Shown here one piece after another: positions 1-6,762 of a stretch of 8,548 bases of DNA; within the stretch, counting starts at the first letter, position 1; every line of letters begins with the position of its first letter. The DNA is from Burkholderiales bacterium (GTDB lineage: Bacteria > Pseudomonadota > Gammaproteobacteria > Burkholderiales > SHXO01), in assembly GCA_026125625.1 (NCBI GenBank), contig JAHCKU010000115.1, positions 1 through 8,548 on the forward strand, read 5' to 3'. Below the pieces are notes generated by a model. The model saw only the letters and a list, made by a program, of their open reading frames with translations, was not told the origin of the DNA and did not search any database. The position numbers were made by a program, and so were the translations under genes.

Positions 1-202
1 CGCGGTCGGCGTCCTCGTAGCCGCGCCGCGCGTGCACGTAGAGGACGGGCGGGAACGGGCCCTTGCCGGGGGGCATCGCGATCTCCACGGGGACGTCGGC
101 GCCCGGCGCCTTGAGCGTGGCGCGTTCGATGCGCACGTCGGCCGCGGCTCCCAGCGCGGCAAGGCAGGCGGCGAGGGCCGCAAGGCGAACGGTAGCGGTC
201 AT
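1..202 (-). CDS. Exported alpha/beta hydrolase (dienelactone-hydrolase-like), N-terminal part only
   Basis: Minus-strand gene whose first 67 codons are in the window; the rest lies beyond the left edge. The ATG is the complement of 200-202, and a strong Shine-Dalgarno GGAGGA (complement of 208-213) sits 5 bases upstream, so the start is well supported. Residues 1 to about 21 look like a Sec signal peptide: a basic start (MTATVR), a Leu/Ala core and an Ala-rich cleavage region before DVRIE, so the product is probably periplasmic. The mature start has a beta-strand pattern (VRIERATLKAPG, then VPVEIAMPPG) followed by GPFPPVLYVHARRGYEDADR. The PFP-VL-VH pattern is typical of the first core strand and oxyanion region of dienelactone hydrolase or prolyl-oligopeptidase-type alpha/beta hydrolases. 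The catalytic Ser-Asp-His cannot be seen here, so the substrate is unknown. It is divergent from the lipoprotein gene at 312. Confidence 0.6.
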   Translation of the reverse strand, partial: MTATVRLAALAACLAALGAAADVRIERATLKAPGADVPVEIAMPPGKGPFPPVLYVHARRGYEDADR

Positions 203-311
203 GGCAATCCTCCGTAACAAGCGACCCCCGGGGGGTATGGCAAAATGCGTCATCCCCCGCCCCTGGCGACCGCCTCGGCGCGGGGCCTTTCTTTCCACTC
301 AGGGGATTCCC
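203..311. promoter_or_regulatory. Divergent intergenic region between hydrolase and lipoprotein genes
   Basis: These 109 bases separate two divergent starts and must carry their 5' signals. Clear elements are the GGAGGA site for the leftward gene (208-213, complement) and AGGGGA at 301-306, 5 bases before the ATG at 312, for the rightward gene. A perfect 10-base palindrome CCCCCGGGGG lies at 225-234. On the minus strand TTGCCA resembles a -35 box, but the hexamer 17 bases further on matches TATAAT poorly, so I do not assign a promoter. The palindrome may be an operator or just GC-rich sequence. Confidence 0.3.
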
Positions 312-572
312 ATGCACAAGTATCTCGCAATCGCCTGCCTCGCCGTCGCCGCGGCGCTGGCCGGCTGCGCCAGCCAGGAGCGCCTGACGGCAAAGGCAGT
401 GGGCTGCGGCACGCGCGAAGTCTCGGTCATCCCCAGCGCGTTCTCGCACAAGGGCATGGAGACGGCATGGTGCGCCACCTGCCGGGGCAAGGTCTATCGC
501 TGCGCCACCAACGCGCAACGCAGCCGCGTCGATTGCCAGCCGAGCCGGGAGGGCGACGGTTGCGGCGGTTGA
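312..572 (+). CDS. Small cysteine-rich lipoprotein, function unknown
   Basis: An 86-residue protein starting at ATG 312, chosen because AGGGGA lies 5 bases upstream and because a textbook lipoprotein signal follows immediately. Residues 1-18 are MHKYL plus an Ala/Leu core ending in LAG, then Cys19, a lipobox for signal peptidase II and lipid anchoring. Residue 20 is Ala, not Asp, so outer-membrane sorting is likely (Lol rule, inferred). The mature part carries six further cysteines, at 32, 54, 57, 64, 75 and 84, including a CxxC (CATC, 54-57) followed by RGKVYRC. An even number of cysteines in an exported 68-residue protein suggests three disulphides or a metal site. I recognise no characterised family. 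The reading frame stays open upstream to about 63, but that part has no ribosome site and would bury the signal peptide. A strong hairpin follows the stop codon. Confidence 0.8.
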   Translation: MHKYLAIACLAVAAALAGCASQERLTAKAVGCGTREVSVIPSAFSHKGMETAWCATCRGKVYRCATNAQRSRVDCQPSREGDGCGG

Positions 573-594
573 AGCGGCGCCGGCCGGCGCTGCT
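573..594. terminator. Strong GC hairpin right after the lipoprotein stop
   Basis: The 14-base perfect palindrome GCGCCGGCCGGCGC (577-590) is flanked by AGCG and TGCT. The RNA can fold into a 9-bp stem (573-581 with 586-594, one G-U pair) closed by the loop GGCC. It begins on the base after the stop codon at 570-572. There is no run of T after it on either strand, so it does not meet the standard intrinsic-terminator rule. It may end or stabilise the lipoprotein transcript, or separate it from pxpB 37 bases further on. Confidence 0.4.
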
Positions 595-630
595 GGTCGT
601 CGCTACCTCGGCCGGCTGTTTCATCACATC

Positions 631-1377
631 ATGACCGATCCGGCTCCCCGTTCGCGCAGCGCACGCTTTGCGTTCTTTCCTCTCGGCGATCGTGCGCTGG
701 TCATCGAGCTGGGTGCGCGCGTCAGCGAGGCGCTGGCTGCGCAGGCGCGGCGCCTGAGCGAGCGCCTGGCGCGGGCGCAGGTAGCGGGCGTGCGCGAGGT
801 GATCCCGGCCTTCTCGTCGATCACGGTGCACTACGAGCCGCTGCGCGTGAAGCAGGCTGCCGACCCGGAAGATGCCGGGTCTGCACCGTTCGAGTTGCTG
901 CAGGTGCGCCTGCAGGCCTTGCTGGAGGCGGACCAGGAGGATGCCGGCGCAGCCGGGGCGCTGCTGGAGGTGCCGGTATGCTACGGCGGCGACTACGGCG
1001 AGGATCTCGACGTGCTGGCGCTGGCGCACGAGATGGCACCGTCCAAGGTGGTGGAATTGCATACGCATCCGATCTATTACGTCGGCATGCTTGGATTCAT
1101 GCCGGGCTTCCCCTATCTCGTGGGCCTGGACGCGCGCCTGGTCACGCCGCGCCGCGCCACACCGCGCCCGCAGGTTGCGCGCGGCAGCGTGGCCATCGGC
1201 GGCGAGCACACCGGTGTCTATCCCCTGGACAGTCCTGGCGGCTGGCACGTGATCGGGCGTACCCCACTTGGTCTCTTCGACCCGCGGCGCCAGCCGCCCA
1301 GCTTGCTTCAGGCCGGTGACCGTGTGCGTTTCGTCGCCATTTCGCCGGAGCGCTATCAGCAATTGCTCGCAACCTAG
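631..1377 (+). CDS. pxpB: 5-oxoprolinase subunit PxpB (KipI family)
   Basis: A 248-residue protein of the KipI/YbgJ family, one of three subunits of the cytosolic ATP-dependent 5-oxoprolinase that opens pyroglutamate to glutamate. The N-terminus has the family opening FFPLGDRALVIELG (about 15-28). The signature region is very well kept: HTHPIYYVGMLGFMPGFPYL (144-163), then TPRRATPRPQVARGSVAIGG, GVYPLDSPGGWHVIGRTP and LFDPRRQPPSLLQAGDRVRF near the C-terminus. These make up the cyclophilin-like fold that pairs with PxpC. The frame is open upstream without another ATG or GTG close by, so ATG 631 is the best start even though no clear Shine-Dalgarno precedes it. pxpC follows after 10 bases, so the two are co-transcribed. 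It is slightly longer than the Escherichia coli protein because of an Ala/Glu/Asp-rich stretch around residues 95-112. Confidence 0.95.
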   Translation: MTDPAPRSRSARFAFFPLGDRALVIELGARVSEALAAQARRLSERLARAQVAGVREVIPAFSSITVHYEPLRVKQAADPEDAGSAPFELLQVRLQALLEADQEDAGAAGALLEVPVCYGGDYGEDLDVLALAHEMAPSKVVELHTHPIYYVGMLGFMPGFPYLVGLDARLVTPRRATPRPQVARGSVAIGGEHTGVYPLDSPGGWHVIGRTPLGLFDPRRQPPSLLQAGDRVRFVAISPERYQQLLAT

Positions 1378-1380
1378 GGA
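1376..1380 (+). promoter_or_regulatory. Ribosome binding site that fixes the pxpC GTG start
   Basis: AGGGA overlaps the pxpB stop codon (TAG, 1375-1377) and lies 7 bases before GTG 1388. It supports that start for pxpC over an in-frame ATG at 1268, which would add 40 residues lying inside pxpB and unlike the family N-terminus. Confidence 0.7.
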
Positions 1381-1387
1381 AACCACG

Positions 1388-2392
1388 GTGGCGTTGAAAG
1401 TGCTGCGGGCCGGAATCCTGTCCACCATCCAGGATCTGGGGCGCTGGGGCTACCAGCGCTTCGGTGTGCCGGTGAACGGAGTGATGGATGAAGTCTCGCA
1501 TCGGCTGGCCAACATCCTGGTGGGCAACGACGAGCACGCCGCCACGCTGGAAATGACGCTGGTCGGCCCCGGCTTCACGCTCAACACCGATACGCTGCTG
1601 GCGGTATGCGGTGGTGATTTCGAAGCGCGCGTGAACGGCGAGCCGCTGCCCAAGGCGCGTCCGGTGCTGGTGCGCGCCGGCAGCGCGCTCGATTTCGGTC
1701 CCTGCCGGCGCGGCTGCCGGGCTTATCTGGCAGTGGCCGGCGGGTTCGAAGTGGAGTCGGTGCTCGACAGCCGCAGCACCTTCCTGCGCGGCGGGTTCGG
1801 CGGCTGGCAGGGGCGCGCGTTACGCCGGGGAGATATGCTGCCCACCCGGCACGCCGATCCGGCGCTGTACCCCTCCCTGCACCGGAAATTGCGCGAGCAG
1901 CGCACGCCCATGAGCTTCCCGACCTGGTCCGCAACCGAGCGCGTGGAAGTGCTGATGCCGGGACCGTATCTGCTGCGCTTCGTGCGCGGGCGGCAGTGGA
2001 CGCGCTTTCCGGAGGAATCACGGGAGCTGTTCCTGAGCAGCGAGTACCGCATCGGCAGCAACTCCGACCGCCAGGCCTATCGCCTGATGGGTCCGCTGCT
2101 GCTGCCGCGCGAGCCGATCGAAGTGATCTCGGCCGGCGTCACCTTCGGCACCATTCAGGTCCCTCCCGACGGCGAGCCGATCGTGCTGATGGCGAGCCGG
2201 CAGACCACCGGCGGCTATCCCCGGCTGGGGGAGGTGGCGAGCGTCGATCTGCCGCTGCTCGCGCAACTGCCGGCCGGTGCCCGCGTGCGTTGCCAGGCAG
2301 TCGAACTGGCCGTAGCACAGACGCTGCTGCTGGAGCGCGAGCGCGAAATGGCGCGCATGCGCGAGGCACTGGCGATGCGCACGTCGACCTAG
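1388..2392 (+). CDS. pxpC: 5-oxoprolinase subunit PxpC (KipA/YbgK family)
   Basis: A 334-residue protein of the biotin-dependent carboxyltransferase-like KipA/YbgK family, the partner of PxpB in ATP-dependent 5-oxoprolinase. The start is GTG 1388, supported by AGGGA upstream and by the family opening, VLRAGILSTIQDLGRWGYQR (5-24), then FGVPVNGVMD to residue 34. Later family blocks are LEMTLVGPGF, RAYLAVAGGFEVESVLDSRS, EYRIGSNSDRQAYRLMGP and, near the C-terminus, MASRQTTGGYPRLGEVASVD (268-287), followed by LPLLAQLPAGARVRC. The last 25 residues are a charged helix (LLLEREREMARMREALAM) usual for the family. There is no frameshift or missing block. pxpB and pxpC form a tight pair, but pxpA, usually adjacent, lies 3.6 kb downstream beyond an antisense kinase unit. 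Confidence 0.95.
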   Translation: MALKVLRAGILSTIQDLGRWGYQRFGVPVNGVMDEVSHRLANILVGNDEHAATLEMTLVGPGFTLNTDTLLAVCGGDFEARVNGEPLPKARPVLVRAGSALDFGPCRRGCRAYLAVAGGFEVESVLDSRSTFLRGGFGGWQGRALRRGDMLPTRHADPALYPSLHRKLREQRTPMSFPTWSATERVEVLMPGPYLLRFVRGRQWTRFPEESRELFLSSEYRIGSNSDRQAYRLMGPLLLPREPIEVISAGVTFGTIQVPPDGEPIVLMASRQTTGGYPRLGEVASVDLPLLAQLPAGARVRCQAVELAVAQTLLLEREREMARMREALAMRTST

Positions 2393-2471
2393 CGCAACCC
2401 TGCGAGGATTGGCACGCAGCGATTCCCGGCGCCTTTCGGAAGTGCACGCCTGACCGGCACACTGCAGACTG

Positions 2472-2567
2472 TCATATCAGCAGTAGCGCAGCCAGGCTCC
2501 ACAGCATGAAACCGCCGAGATAGGGGATGACGGGCCACAGATTCACGTTCATGAGCTGATCCAGCAT
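2472..2567 (-). CDS. Possible 31-residue single-pass membrane protein
   Basis: A short minus-strand reading frame, ATG at 2565-2567 (complement), TGA at 2472-2474. The product opens MLDQLMNVNLWPVIPYLGG and continues FMLWSLAALLLI, so residues 9-31 form one hydrophobic span with a short acidic N-terminal tail and no C-terminal tail. About three quarters of codons end in G or C, as in the real genes here. It lies 39 bases downstream of the kinase stop codon on the same strand, so it could be the last gene of that transcript. A second start, Met6, has a weak GGA upstream; the first Met has no clear ribosome site. I do not recognise a family. It could be a chance frame; conservation among relatives would decide. 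Confidence 0.45.
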   Translation of the reverse strand: MLDQLMNVNLWPVIPYLGGFMLWSLAALLLI

Positions 2568-2574
2568 CTATCGC

Positions 2575-2599
2575 GCCCGGCTGGCCTGCCAGGGCGGGC
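2575..2599. other. Imperfect GC hairpin between kinase and small membrane ORF
   Basis: GCCCG (2575-2579) pairs with CGGGC (2595-2599), and CTGG (2581-2584) pairs with CCAG (2589-2592) around a 4-base loop, with a 1-by-2 internal bulge. It lies between the kinase stop and the start of the 31-codon frame. No T-run follows on either strand. It could slow transcription or affect translation of the small ORF; it may also be coincidence in GC-rich DNA. Confidence 0.25.
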
Positions 2600-3809
2600 C
2601 GAAGGTTCAGCCGGAGGGCGCTTCGTCGCTGCCCTCGAGGACGGGCAGGTGTACGCGCACACAGGTACCGCGTCCCGGCTCGCTCTCGATCTGCGCGCGT
2701 CCGCCGAGGAGCCTGGCGCGCTCGGCGATGCCCACCAGCCCCAGACCGCGGGGGGGCTGCACTGCGGTGTCGAAGCCGCAGCCGTCATCCTCGATCTCCA
2801 TGGTCACGCCGTCGCTATCGAGGAACAGGGTCGAACGCACGCGCCGGGCATGGGCATGGCGGATGATGTTGGTGAGCGCTTCCTGGGCGATGCGGTACAG
2901 CCCCGTGGCCTGCTCCGAGGTCAGGGGCAGATCCGGTTCCAGGTGTTGCTGGATCTCGATGTCCGCCTGCGTGCTCATGTGGCGCATCTGCGCGTTGAGC
3001 GCGGCCGCCAGCCCGAGATTGTCGAGCAGTGCAGGGCGCAGTTCGGTGGCCAGTCGCCGCACACTGATGAGCGTCTCGTCGATGAAGCGGCCCATCTGCA
3101 GGACGCGCTCTTCCACCGGGCCGCCGGCCTGCGCACTCTCTCCCAGCCGCCGGCGCAGCCAGCCCAGGTCCATCTTCAGCCGGGTCAGCGCCTGCCCCAG
3201 CTCGTCGTGGATCTCGCGCGAGATGCGCTTGCGTTCCTGCTCGATGGCCTCGGTCAACTGATGGGCGAATGCGCTCAGACGCTGGCGGGATTCCTCCAGC
3301 ATGGTTTCGGCATGTTTGCGATTGCTGATGTCCTGCACCATGCACACCACGTAGCTCGGCCGCTCGCCTTCGCCCGGGACCAGTGCCAGCGTCATCTCGC
3401 CCCAGAATTGCTCGCCGTCCCTGCGGCGGAAGCGGCATTCGACCAGGCGGGTGGCGCCGCCGTGGGAAGGATGCTGGACGTCATCGAGGATGGCGCGTAC
3501 GTCGGTCTCGCCCAGCACCATCCGGAAGTCGAGCCCGACCAGGTCCGCACGCTGGTAGCCCAGCAGGCTGGCCATGCGCTGGTTGGCGCGCGTCACGGTT
3601 CCTTCCAGCGTGAGATGGAGGATGCCGATGGCCGGCTGCTCGAACGTCGCCCGATAGCGCTCGCGCTCGTCGACGATCTGGGCTTCGAGCCGCTTGCGTG
3701 CGGTGAAATCCTCGAAGAAGATGGCGATGCCGTCGTCGGTCGGGTAGAGATGGTTGCGGTACCAGCGAAAGTGCGGCGCGTAGTACTGGTCGACCTGCAT
3801 CGGTTCGTG

Positions 3810-3834
3810 GGCCTGCATGCAACGCATGCAGGCC
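3810..3834. repeat. Perfect 11-bp inverted repeat inside the kinase gene
   Basis: GGCCTGCATGC (3810-3820), spacer AAC, then GCATGCAGGCC (3824-3834): 11 of 11 bases pair. It lies within the fourth PAS domain and encodes part of EACMRCMQA, where the repeated Cys-Met reflects the symmetry. The RNA could form a stable hairpin with a 3-base loop. No T-run follows. It is the longest perfect inverted repeat I noticed in the window. Confidence 0.5.
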
Positions 3835-4174
3835 TCGTAGATGGGAAGGTGGCGCGACTCGGGGAACAGGTCCCAGATGTTGCGCCCCATCACTTCCTCG
3901 CGTGACTTGCACAGCAGCCGCGCTGCCGCAGTGTTGGCGTAAGTGCACTTCCAGTTGCGATCCAGCGCCACGAAGCCGTCACGGATGGAGGCAATGATGT
4001 CCTGCAGGCGGCGCCTTGCTCCACTGCGTTCCTGCTCGGCGTGCTTGCGGTCGGTGATATCCAGGTGCACGCCGCGGCGCAGAGTGAGCGCACCGGTTTC
4101 GTCCGCCTGCGCGCCGCCGCGGCTCAGCATCCAGCGATAGCTTCCGTCCTTGTGGCGCATACGAAATTCGAGCT

Positions 4175-4205
4175 CAGGCGCGACGCCACGTGGGTGGGCT
4201 GAGCC
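4175..4205 (-). other. Frameshift site 2 in the kinase (one base missing, mid-PAS3)
   Basis: Reading the complement, PAS3 is good in one frame through HPDERDEVIRRLRAWAQPTH and then turns to nonsense, ending at a stop at 4124-4126. The neighbouring frame picks up the same domain at ELEFRMRHKDGSYRWMLSRG. The change fits one missing base (or two extra) within about 4175-4205, in the stretch around CCCACCCACGTGGCG. There is no long homopolymer or repeat there. Confidence 0.75.
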
Positions 4206-5254
4206 CAGGCGCGCAGGCGCCTGATCACCTCGTCGCGCTCGTCCGGATGCAGCCGCTGCTCCCATTCCTCCCAATGATTGCGGATCTCGTGGTCCGCGTA
4301 ACCGAGCTGGCTCTTCCACTCCGGCGACAGATACAACATGTCGGTGCGCAGATCCCATTCCCATACGCCCACCTCCCATAGCGCGAGCTCCTGCCGTGCC
4401 TTGCTGTCGCGCAGGCTGATCTCGATCACCTTGCGCTGCGTAATGTCGCGAAAGAAATAGGTGAGCCCATCGGGCGTGGGATAGATGTCCACTTCGAACC
4501 AGCTTTGCCACGGCTCGTACAGGATCTCGACGTGGCGCGTCTGGCCGTCCTGTGCGGACCGGACCGAGGCCGAGCGCAGCGTGCCCTCCGCGCTGTCGGG
4601 AAAGCGTGTCCATACGGCCCGCCCGATCAGATCTTCGCGCCGGCTGCGCAGCAGCTCGCACGCCCGTTCATTGACCGACAGATAGTGACCATCGCGATCG
4701 AGCACGATGAAGCCGTCGCTCATATGATCGAGCATCGCGCGCAGACGATGCACGGCCGGATCGCCGTCGGCCTGCTCGGCGCGCATGCCCGTGACTTCGC
4801 GCAGGACGCCGATGATTTCCACTGCGACACCCGCCTCGTCGAAATGCGGCACGCCGCGATCATGCATCAAGCGCCATTGTCCATCGCGGTGGCGCAAGCG
4901 ATAGTCCGCCTCGAACAGCGAGTGTTCGCGCAGCGCGCGGTCGAGCTCGCTGCAAACCTGCTGCACATCCTCGGGATGGATGCGCGCCACCCAGCTTTCG
5001 ACGTCGTTGCCCATCTCGTTGGCATCGTAGCCGAGCACCTCGCGATACGCGCCGTTCCATTCGATGCGACGCTTGCGCACGTGATGACGGTAGGCGATCT
5101 CGTCCCGGACCAGCAGATACGACTGGTTCGCGCGCAGGAGCTCGGCGTGCTTCTTCTCAAGGGCACAGTGTGTGTCGGCGGCGTGTGACTGGGCGGCGGC
5201 ACGCGCGCGCGCTTTGCGTGCATGCAGCGTCCCCAGCGCGAGGACGAGCAGGAT

Positions 5255-5290
5255 GCCCAGGCCCATCGTCCATGGTGCGCCTGACCAGTG
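5255..5290 (-). other. Frameshift site 1 in the kinase (one extra base before TM2)
   Basis: The periplasmic helix reads well as MQLQTQALVRRTM and then loses sense, stopping at 5157-5159. The next frame supplies the expected second membrane span, WTMGLGILLVLALGTLHA, followed by a basic Arg/Lys-rich stop-transfer tail. The change fits one extra base (or two missing) near 5265-5275, within ACCATGGACGATGGG on the complement. It has the opposite sign to the shift near 4190, so the net frame is restored. Confidence 0.7.
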
Positions 5291-5831
5291 CCTGCGTCTG
5301 CAGCTGCATCGTGCGCGTGCCGGCATCCAGCGCCTTGCGCTGCATCGATTCCAGCTGACCCAGCAGCATGCTCAGCTGTGCACGCGTGGCCATGCTCGCA
5401 GGGCTCGCTGCAGTGCCCGGCGATGGCGGCCGCTTCCCTGCGCCGGGCGCGAGCGAATCCGACTGTGAAAGCTGGCGCGATGCCAGATCGTCGATGCCGT
5501 CCAGGAGCGCCTGCGATTGCGGGGCATCGGCATCGTAGAGGGCGCGCAGCTCGGTCAGCCGGGCAGCAGCCTCGTGCCGTGCCTGCCGATGCAGGTCCAA
5601 TGCATGGGCGTCGCGATCGGTGAGGTATGCGGCATAGGCAGCCTCCGTCCGGGCCAACGCCGCCCGCAGCCGGGCCAGCTGCTCCGAGCGCAGCTGCAGG
5701 ACGCGACGCGATTCCAGGGACTCTGCGGAGTCGGCGAGGTGGCGCTGTGCATCGAGCCCGATCAGCAGGAGCAGGCCGGCGATCAGGAAGAACGCGATCA
5801 GCCAGCGGTCAGAGGCGAATCGCGGCAGCAT

Positions 5832-5973
5832 GGGCAAGTCGTGCTTGGCAAATGGCGTGCGGGCGAGCAACATCGGACGCTTGCGGACGTGGTGCGCGCG
5901 CCCCGGGGCGTAACGGGCAGGAACCGGTGACGGGCCGGCGGGCGCGACCAGTAAACGGGAACGAGCGATCAGC
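5832..5973. promoter_or_regulatory. Divergent region between kinase and pxpA
   Basis: These 142 bases between the proposed kinase start and pxpA should hold both promoters. On the plus strand TTGGCA (5845-5850) is one base from the sigma-70 -35 consensus, and 17 bases later CAACAT (5868-5873) is a poor -10, so this is only a weak candidate for pxpA. A 12-base palindrome CGCCCCGGGGCG lies at 5899-5910 and could be an operator. If the kinase really starts at 5873, part of this region is coding. Confidence 0.25.
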
Positions 5974-6762
5974 GTGCAAAGGCGAATCGATCTCAACAGT
6001 GACCTGGGCGAGGGCTATGGTGCCTGGACCATGGGCGAGGACGCAGCCCTGTTGCAGCAGGTCAGCTCGGCCAGCGTGGCCTGCGGTTTTCACGCCGGTG
6101 ACCCCGGGGTGATGCAGCGCACGGTGCGCATGGCTGCCGCGCGCGGGGTGGCCATCGGTGCACATCCCGCCTTGCCCGACCTGCAAGGCTTCGGCCGGCG
6201 CGAGATGCGGGTGAGCGCAGCCGAGGTGTACGACCTGGTGCTTTATCAAATCGGTGCGCTCGGTGCCTTCTGCCGCGCCTCGAAGATACCCTTGTGTCAT
6301 GTCAAGCCGCATGGTGCCTTATACAACATGGCCGCACGCGATGCGCAGCTGGCGCGTGCGATCGCGCAGGCCGTGCACGACTACGACACACGTCTGGTGC
6401 TGTATGGATTGGCCAACAGCGCGCTGATCGAGGCGGGGCTTGAGGCCGGCCTGGTGGTGGCCAACGAGGTTTTCGCCGACCGCACCTATCAGGCCGACGG
6501 CAGCCTGACGCCGCGCACGCGTCCCGATGCGCTCATCCACGAGGTGGCGACGGCGTTGGCACAGGTCGAACGCATGATCTTCGCCGGAGAGGTGGTGGCT
6601 ACCGACGGCAGTCACGTGCCGATCCAGGCCGATACCCTGTGCCTGCACGGGGATGGACCGGCAGCCGTGGAGTTGGCCAGCGCATTGCGCCGCGGCCTCG
6701 AAGCACGTGGCGTGGCGATCCGGCCGGTAGCGTGCGCGCAGGCCGGGAGCGGAGAGATGTGA
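5974..6762 (+). CDS. pxpA: 5-oxoprolinase subunit PxpA (LamB/YcsF family)
   Basis: A 262-residue protein of the LamB/YcsF family, the subunit that with PxpB and PxpC makes ATP-dependent 5-oxoprolinase (pyroglutamate to glutamate, cytosol). The start is GTG 5974; only a weak GAG (5963-5965) precedes it, but the family N-terminus RRIDLNSDLGEGYGAW follows at once and no ATG lies upstream in frame. Family blocks: SASVACGFHAGDPGVM with His40 and Asp43; GAHPALPDLQGFGRREM with His64; HVKPHGALYN (109-118); EVFADRTYQADGSLTPR with Phe167-Ala-Asp-Arg170; and LHGDGP (His225-Gly-Asp227). Position 9 is Ser in NSDLGEG, where Ala or Cys is common. The protein is intact and close to the usual length (about 250). 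It is divergent from the kinase and separated from pxpBC, so it needs its own promoter. A GTG frame overlaps its stop codon (GTGA) but looks non-coding. Confidence 0.95.
   Translation: MQRRIDLNSDLGEGYGAWTMGEDAALLQQVSSASVACGFHAGDPGVMQRTVRMAAARGVAIGAHPALPDLQGFGRREMRVSAAEVYDLVLYQIGALGAFCRASKIPLCHVKPHGALYNMAARDAQLARAIAQAVHDYDTRLVLYGLANSALIEAGLEAGLVVANEVFADRTYQADGSLTPRTRPDALIHEVATALAQVERMIFAGEVVATDGSHVPIQADTLCLHGDGPAAVELASALRRGLEARGVAIRPVACAQAGSGEM

Larger units (their letters stand above)
2607..5831 (-). pseudogene. Large multi-PAS sensor histidine kinase (HisKA_3 / NarX-DesK class), broken by two frameshifts
   Basis: Read across both shifts this is one membrane kinase of about 1,070 residues. 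In order (nucleotides on the complement): TM1 WLIAFFLIAGLLLLIG (about 5757-5804); a helical CHASE3-like periplasmic domain (5290-5750) with AAYAAYLTDRDAHALDL; TM2 MGLGILLVLALGTL (5225-5266); PAS1 4780-5100; PAS2 4427-4750; PAS3 4045-4375; PAS4 3693-4016; PAS5 3312-3656; HisKA_3 with REIHDELGQALT, phospho-His codon at 3207-3209; HATPase_c with N-box EALTNIIRHAHA (Asn at 2868-2870), G1 DDGCGF and G2 RGLGLVGIAERA. The end is complete (TGA at 2607-2609). The sensor part and everything after about 4190 share one frame; TM2 to mid-PAS3 lies in another. Unassisted translation stops at 5157. No response regulator is adjacent. The start is uncertain: ATG 5831 (MLPRFASDRW) or ATG 5873, neither with a clear ribosome site. 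Either a pseudogene or sequencing errors. Confidence 0.85.

Noticed and set aside
63..311. Upstream extension of the lipoprotein frame.
   Set aside because: It would bury a clear lipoprotein signal peptide and overlap the divergent hydrolase gene; ATG 312 has its own ribosome site.
1268..1387. Earlier ATG start for pxpC.
   Set aside because: The 40 extra residues lie within pxpB and do not resemble the family; GTG 1388 has a well-placed AGGGA and matches the family N-terminus.
427..1428. A 333-codon open frame on the minus strand.
   Set aside because: It covers pxpB and part of the lipoprotein gene from the opposite strand and has no family motif.
2393..2606. Search for insertion-sequence ends or target duplications where the kinase unit splits the pxp locus.
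   Set aside because: I found no matching direct repeat between this region and 5832-5973, and no transposase remnant.
2649..3905. A 418-codon open frame on the plus strand.
   Set aside because: It is antisense to the kinase C-terminal half, whose H, N and G boxes are clear; no ribosome site or recognisable motif.
5874..5996. Kinase start at 5996.
   Set aside because: It would overlap the start of the divergent pxpA gene and add Arg/Pro-rich sequence before the membrane span; starts at 5873 or 5831 are more natural.
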